The position numbers were made by a program, and so were the translations under genes. From contig CM056874.1 of the NCBI GenBank assembly GCA_029876055.1, positions 3,100,001 through 3,164,000 of the forward strand: a stretch of DNA of 64,000 bases, written 5' to 3'. The stretch's first letter is position 1; the number at the start of each line of letters is the position of its first letter. Shown in pieces: positions 59,074 to 64,000 of the stretch. Source of the stretch: Madurella fahalii (lineage: Eukaryota > Ascomycota > Sordariomycetes > Sordariales). The notes beneath the pieces are model-generated. The model did not search any database and was not told where the DNA came from. It saw nothing but the letters and a program-made list of their open reading frames with translations.

Positions 59074-61179
59074 TCAAGCCAAGTCTGAAGAGGCCAAGGC
59101 TGAGGAGTCCAATGCTGAGGAGAGCAAGTGAGGAGGACGACATGGACAGCGTCTTACGCAACACTGCTCTTGCAGGGGAAATACCCGTTAACAGGCTGAA
59201 AAAAAGTAACCGAAGGAGGGCGAATGGCTGTACATTATGAACGCCGGCTTGCTTTGCCCTTGTTTATTTTCGGGACCGTTCGATACCCAGTTTTCAGATT
59301 GGCGACCAGCAAGACTCTTCCATTATTGGCGAGCGAGGAGGAGCCAGTTCGTATACGTGGATAGTTACTAGCGTTGTTAGTCATTAATATCTAGTTTTCT
59401 AGTCACCTTCTCACAAGTGTCTGATATTTGTCGTGAACAGTCAGGTTCTGGACCTTGCTCATTCCACTGTAAAAATAAGTGTCCATTGCTAGGCAAAGCA
59501 AGTGACTTTTTTTCCCCAATCAAATGGGTCCAGAAAAAGCCCAAGAGCGGAGGGGTGGGCGATGGCATCCGTCAAGTGGAACAGTTCATGCTAAAACGTC
59601 CCTTTGAAGATGCCATACGCACTGTGAGTGAAGACGCCATGCCGCCATCTCATGCAGCGCAAATTATGCCTCGAAAAGAACAGCATTCAGCCAATGAGGC
59701 TTCCACCAGAATTTTGCCCCTAGGTTCAGATGCTCAAGCTGCAAAGTCTCTAGCCAACTGGGTAGTTGGTAATGCACCCCCAAAACGATGCTCCCGCCGA
59801 GGAGTGTCAAGATTGGCGATGCAGGGAATCCTCGCGACAGCACCGGCACCAACTTCACTTCCTCCTTGTAAGGCACCGGCGTTGGGCGTTCTGCCCACGG
59901 TTTGGCAAATCAAACGGGTCCTGTGCCACATCGCGGAAGACCGCCCAGACAGGCCGTTGTTGGGATGCTCAAGTACTAATCACTTGGTACGCGAATACAT
60001 TCACTAAGAAATCACAATGGAAATGGTACATGCCCAGCATGGCGCCACGGCAACAATGGGCCACCATCTGAGAAGACGTTCTCTAGAAAAGCACGTTCCG
60101 AGTGTAACCCGATGTCAGTTGTTGGATCTTCATCCAGGCGTCATCCGTAGTGAGTCGTGGAAAATGTACTTAATGGCAATTTGTCACACATCTGCAGAGG
60201 CTAACACTCTCCCAGCATCACCCTGCTCATTCTCTTTCACATCGTATAAGCGCCAAACCCTCCTTGTTCCATTATCATACAGTGCAAAACCGCTTGGTGT
60301 GTCCTCCGGTAGTATTCTTACGTTACGGAGGTCTCTGCAGAAACCTTAGGGGTGGCTCCTTTGGTCAAAGTCTGGTCCTCACAGGTGGAACTCGTCCTTG
60401 ATTGTCTAGCCTTCTACGGAAGAGAGTGTCTGGACAATGACAATTTGTCGGGGTTATTGTGTTGCTCATGGCCAGGGCTTTCCGGTCTAAGCCCACCCAT
60501 GTTGTGCGTAATGGTGTGTCACAAAGAGCTGCCGGGCCGTGAGACATAGACAGCATGGAACCCGAGAGCAAGCGCCGTGTCCGGTCGCCGATCCGGAAGT
60601 GCCTAGATACAACTCTAAGTGTTCTCCGGGAGCACTGTCGGATTTGGTACGAGACAGTTGCTGAAAGACCTTCACACATTTCTGAAGTGTACTTGCAGGA
60701 TTAGGCAACGCCCTTCAAGCGACCAGTCTCCAAACTCCAAACGGCAGACTATTAGCCGAACGGGCTGTTAAAAGGGGTAGTAGAGCGGACGAATTTTGTA
60801 TACAAATTCCTGACTTCACTAACAGATGGCTCGGACAGGTGGGAGCAGGGACTTCCAGCTTTTGACAACTTGCCAGCCAGGCTACCCAGACCTACAAAAT
60901 GGTGACCATAGAAGATTGAGGACGCTGTCTCGGTCTTGCGAGCCTGGGGCAGACAGAACTGGCATTTGCCCTATGAGGAGAGCTCTAGGGGTTAGGGTTA
61001 GATTCTGTAAAATGGACGCCGCCGCAACGTCGGGGTGATTGACCGTGCCCGTTCCTGTACCAAAGTCCGAAACTGGCCCTTCTCGTGAATCCTTACACGT
61101 TCTACAGCCAATTTTCCACAATCTTCTCGTAGCCCCGGTTCGACCAAAATCCTTAACAAAACTACACCCCGCCACGGCC
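59074..61179. other. Intergenic interval with possible relics
   Basis: No intact gene. A minus-strand stretch at about 60187-60352 reads like protein (SGFALYDNGTRRVWRLYDV) for 53 codons but has no start and is bounded by stops. Two TTAGGG units occur near 60990. The last 150 nt probably form the leader of the gene at 61180. Confidence 0.4.
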
Positions 61180-61911
61180 ATGACGACTCCATCTCCGTCT
61201 TCCGGGACCACTGCCATAGGCCGGCCGCTCCCGACTCCAACTTACGGACCAGGGGGTTCCTTTTCCGTCACCTGCTCGGCGCGGATTGCCGCCACCCCCA
61301 AGGCTTGTCTGGATGTGATGCTCGACGCGCCAGGGTGTACGTCTGTCTAGTTCCGTCAACCCCCATCCTCATTTTCCTCCCGTCATGACCCAGTCTTCTA
61401 ACTATTAGCCGTCCCCCCCTTGTAAAAAAAATTAATAGACCCTACGTGGAACCGCTTCTGCAGGAAGTGCACCATTGACGCGCAGCCCTCCACCTCTGCC
61501 GAGCTGGCGCAGGATGAAGATAAGCTGCGCCTCGGCACGCAGTTCACCTTTGACGTCCACATGGACCCGTCCGCCCCGTCGGGAAACGGCAAGACCGGGC
61601 GGGCTGCCGCCCTCGAGGTTAGTGTGCTCGAGGCGATCAACGAGGATGATGGCCGCCGCAGGGGATGGCGTGTTGGGTGGAAGGGACGGAGTAGTCTGCT
61701 CATGCCGGCGTGGATGTTGCACAATGAGCGGATCCAGGAGTTTGTCGAGGCGGATGGTGGGAAGGCGACCGAGTATTACTGCTGGGAGACGTTTTACGGA
61801 GTCCTGGCGCCCGTGGTGAAGAAGGCGGCTGGGGCACAGGTGGTGAAGGGGTTCGAGGTGTGGGTGGAGGGATTGAAGGGGAAGGTTGAGGGTCGGGGGT
61901 TTGAGGGTTGA
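61180..61911 (+). CDS. SRPBCC-fold (START/polyketide-cyclase-like) protein
   Basis: Two exons (61180-61336 and 61439-61911) encode 209 residues. Splicing at GTACGT to the acceptor AATAG restores DAPGYPTWNRFCRKC, the family hallmark after helix 1. Other matching parts are FSVTCSARIAATPKACLDVM, LRLGTQFTFDVHMDP, ALEVSVLEAINED, RRGWRVGWKGRSSLLMPAWM, TEYYCWETFYGVLAPVV and VVKGFEVWVEGLKG. The SRPBCC fold makes a deep hydrophobic pocket for lipids or polyketides; most fungal members have no assigned ligand. The protein is probably cytosolic, with no signal peptide. The intron contains an A-rich stretch before the acceptor. Confidence 0.83.
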
Positions 61912-62868
61912 GGGTTGATAGGCTGCTGCTACTGGGAGGTGAGCGGGTAGGTGTGGACTATCAAAGACTTGGTCAAAAAAAAGCATTGTCTGGTTGGCTT
62001 TACCTACGCTCCTCCTAATCAGACTCTCTTGACTTACAACAGCTACCATTCAGTCAAAACTGGGCCAAATTGAACGCAGGCTTGATCAATTTGAAGGTAT
62101 TTGACTGGCTTTCAATACATGGTATACTAGCACTATGCCTTGCGCACTGCAGAGAGGCGTCTAGGCACAGACTGGATCAATCTGTCTCTCAAGTCCTGGG
62201 GCACCTTATCCTAGACAGTCCTTCACGGCCGCTTCTACCTATACGATATCGCCCTCGTTTCTTCTTGAGCAAATATGCCCAGGGTAATCCCTACATAGGA
62301 TTTCCTTCATTTCTTCCGGACATGCTCAATCGGGGGCCCTCTCCGGAACCCCCTGTTTCTGCCCACAACCCGGGACTGAACACACTATCCACGGCCAAGG
62401 GTAGTGTAACGGGAAACATGCGATTGAAGAGGCGTCGTTGAATATGGGTCCATCCTATAACCACAGCCGCTCCTTAGTCTGCGAATTGCCCCGCACCATA
62501 ACCTCGTGTTAGCATCGAAATCCCTGGGATAATATGCACGCTGAGGTTACTTCCCAGTTCCCCGACCTCCGTATGACCTTACGCCAAGCTCAGACATGCA
62601 AGGGAGAAATGCATAGTTTTACCAATATGGGCTTACTATTGACAATAAGTTACGCTGAGAAAGCTGCTACGCTGAACCAACATGCAGCATGCGAATAGCA
62701 ACCCCCCACGCCTACCGGTCAGCAAGGCCCCAGCCCGGATGGTGGTAGCGAATGCACGCACATGTCCAGCGCGCCGGGGACAATGGATGAGGTTAAATAC
62801 CGTCTTCCGGCTGCAATACTGATGGCATTGCTCTTTGGGAACCAATTCCTCTGGCCCGCCATTCCACC
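61912..62868. other. Intergenic interval with promoter of the DUF1996 gene
   Basis: No gene seen. A TTAAATA motif at about 62793, some 75 nt before the ATG at 62869, could be a TATA-type element. Confidence 0.4.
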
Positions 62869-64000
62869 ATGACCCGAGCCACCATCTTGTTCAATATCCT
62901 CGCCCTCGGCGCACTCGCCCATGCGGGCCCGAGTCGACCATCGAAATGGAGGCCTCGCCAGCTTCCGCCGGACTTTGATCCGTCCACGCTTCCAACCTAC
63001 AACGGGACAGGCCCAACAATGCTGCGCTTCGGGTGCCACCAGCTCTCAATCGACCGCATCGATCCGCTGGTGAACCCGGGCGCTATCCCGTCGCCGCACC
63101 AGCACCAGATCGTCGGCGGCGACGCCTTCGACGCCTCAATGCCCCTCTCCGACATCGCCGCCGAGTCGTCATGTACAACCTGCAGCTACAGCGACGACTT
63201 CTCAAACTACTGGACGGCGAACCTGTACTTCCGCGCGCGCAACGGCAGCTACCATCGGGTCCCGCAGATGGCGCCGGGCAACCAGCCGTTCTTCAACGAC
63301 TCGTTCTCGGAGCAAATCAACGGCGGCATGTTGGTCTATTATGTCTCGCCGGGCCAGAACCAAGTCACGGCCTTCCCTCCCGGGTTCCGCATGTTTGTTG
63401 GTGATGCGGCGCTGCGCAGCGAGCCGGCCGGGCCGTGGAACCTGAGCACGCAGACCTGTTTCCGGTGCTACAACGCGCCGAACTTTGGCGGGGACCTGCT
63501 GCGGCCGTGCCTTGACCCCCGGGTCGATACGATGCACCTGCCGAACGGGCCGTGTTATGGGATCCGGTCCAACATTTTATTTCCGACGTGCTGGGACGGC
63601 GTGAACCTCGACAGTGCGGACCACAAGTCGCACGTGGCGTACCCGGTGGAGGGCCCGCATATTTTCGATGGGATTGGCACCGCCGAGACGTGCCCGCCGA
63701 CCCATCCCGTCAAGATCCCCCAAGTCATGTTGGAGATTATCTGGGACACGACGCCGTTTAATGACCCCAACGACTGGCCTGTGGATGGATCCCAGCCGTT
63801 CGTACTGAGTACCGGGGACACGACGGGGTATTCCCAGCATGCGGATTATGTATTTGGCTGGAAAGACGATGCGCTCCAGGTTGGCATGGAGGCGGGCTGT
63901 GCTGGTGCAAACTGCCCGGGCATGGCAACGCAGACGGTGCAGCAGGCGGATCAGTGCTCGGTTCCGGAGTTGGTGGGGGAGAATTATAGCGGCTGTAAGT
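62869..64000 (+). CDS. DUF1996 secreted protein, 5' part
   Basis: The frame runs open from ATG 62869 to the right edge, 377 codons. MTRATILFNILALGALAHAG is a signal peptide. DUF1996 follows: LRFGCHQLSIDRIDPLVNPG, PSPHQHQIVGGDAFD, SCTTCSYSDDFSNYWTANLY, GMLVYYVSPGQNQVTAFPPG, GFRMFVGDAALR, LPNGPCYGIRSNILFPTCWD, SHVAYPVEGP and THPVKIPQVMLEIIWDT, then VFGWKDDALQVGMEAGC. The many Cys suit an extracellular protein. DUF1996 proteins are common in fungal secretomes, sometimes with a C-terminal WSC domain, which could lie beyond the window. The final six bases, GTAAGT (63995-64000), look like an intron donor, so the exon probably ends at 63994. Function is unknown. Confidence 0.93.
   Translation, partial: MTRATILFNILALGALAHAGPSRPSKWRPRQLPPDFDPSTLPTYNGTGPTMLRFGCHQLSIDRIDPLVNPGAIPSPHQHQIVGGDAFDASMPLSDIAAESSCTTCSYSDDFSNYWTANLYFRARNGSYHRVPQMAPGNQPFFNDSFSEQINGGMLVYYVSPGQNQVTAFPPGFRMFVGDAALRSEPAGPWNLSTQTCFRCYNAPNFGGDLLRPCLDPRVDTMHLPNGPCYGIRSNILFPTCWDGVNLDSADHKSHVAYPVEGPHIFDGIGTAETCPPTHPVKIPQVMLEIIWDTTPFNDPNDWPVDGSQPFVLSTGDTTGYSQHADYVFGWKDDALQVGMEAGCAGANCPGMATQTVQQADQCSVPELVGENYSGCK

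Noticed and set aside
60985..61005. Interstitial telomere-like GGGGTTAGGGTTAG
   Set aside because: Only two TTAGGG units, well within chance, with genes on both sides.

Overview
The window looks like nuclear DNA of a filamentous ascomycete, most likely a Sordariomycete and probably of the Sordariales. The main reasons are a clear Woronin-body gene (HEX-1, ending in the peroxisomal signal SRL), a LaeA-like methyltransferase family, a plant-type O-methyltransferase of fungal style, a DUF1996 secreted protein, and short introns (about 50-90 nt, CTRAC/TACTAAC-like branch sites). Genes are mostly single, mixed in strand and widely spaced. I saw no tRNA, rRNA or CRISPR array.

Layout. 1-1065 (-): 5' part of a LaeA-like methyltransferase that leaves the left edge. 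1417-3880: repeat and relic zone with a possible solo LTR, a zinc-finger frame fused to tandem repeats, and a broken HNH nuclease gene. 8021-9950 (+): secreted Asn/Gly-repeat protein. 13208-13720 (+): SnoaL-like protein. 14872-15903 and 16538-18047 (-): two neighbouring genes sharing one uncharacterised domain. 18048-31594: 13.5 kb without a convincing gene. 31595-34236 (-): charged fungal protein with a conserved C-terminal domain. 39770-40454 (-): HEX-1, with about 0.9 kb of coding-like upstream exons. 44183-47496 (+): Rqc2/Tae2. 47607-49237 (-): SAM-methyltransferase-like protein. 50016-51607 (-): proteasome lid subunit Rpn5. 53190-54928 (+): a second LaeA-like methyltransferase. 57254-59073 (+): O-methyltransferase. 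61180-61911 (+): SRPBCC-fold protein. 62869-64000 (+): DUF1996 secreted protein, cut by the right edge.

Biology. The middle and right hold core eukaryotic functions: ribosome-associated quality control (Rqc2), the proteasome (Rpn5), and septal-pore sealing (HEX-1). Rqc2 and Rpn5 act at successive steps of nascent-chain quality control, but their proximity looks incidental. The flanks are accessory, with four methyltransferase-type genes and two secreted proteins, but no polyketide or peptide synthase that would make this a metabolite cluster.

I did not find a clearly new multi-gene system. The most interesting points are gene-structure features: a probable 6-nt microexon, a gene with two GC-AG introns, a long Met-less open region spliced in frame to HEX-1, and the tandem pair of genes of unknown function. 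All exon junctions below were derived by eye from splice motifs, reading frame and family conservation; none is confirmed by transcripts.
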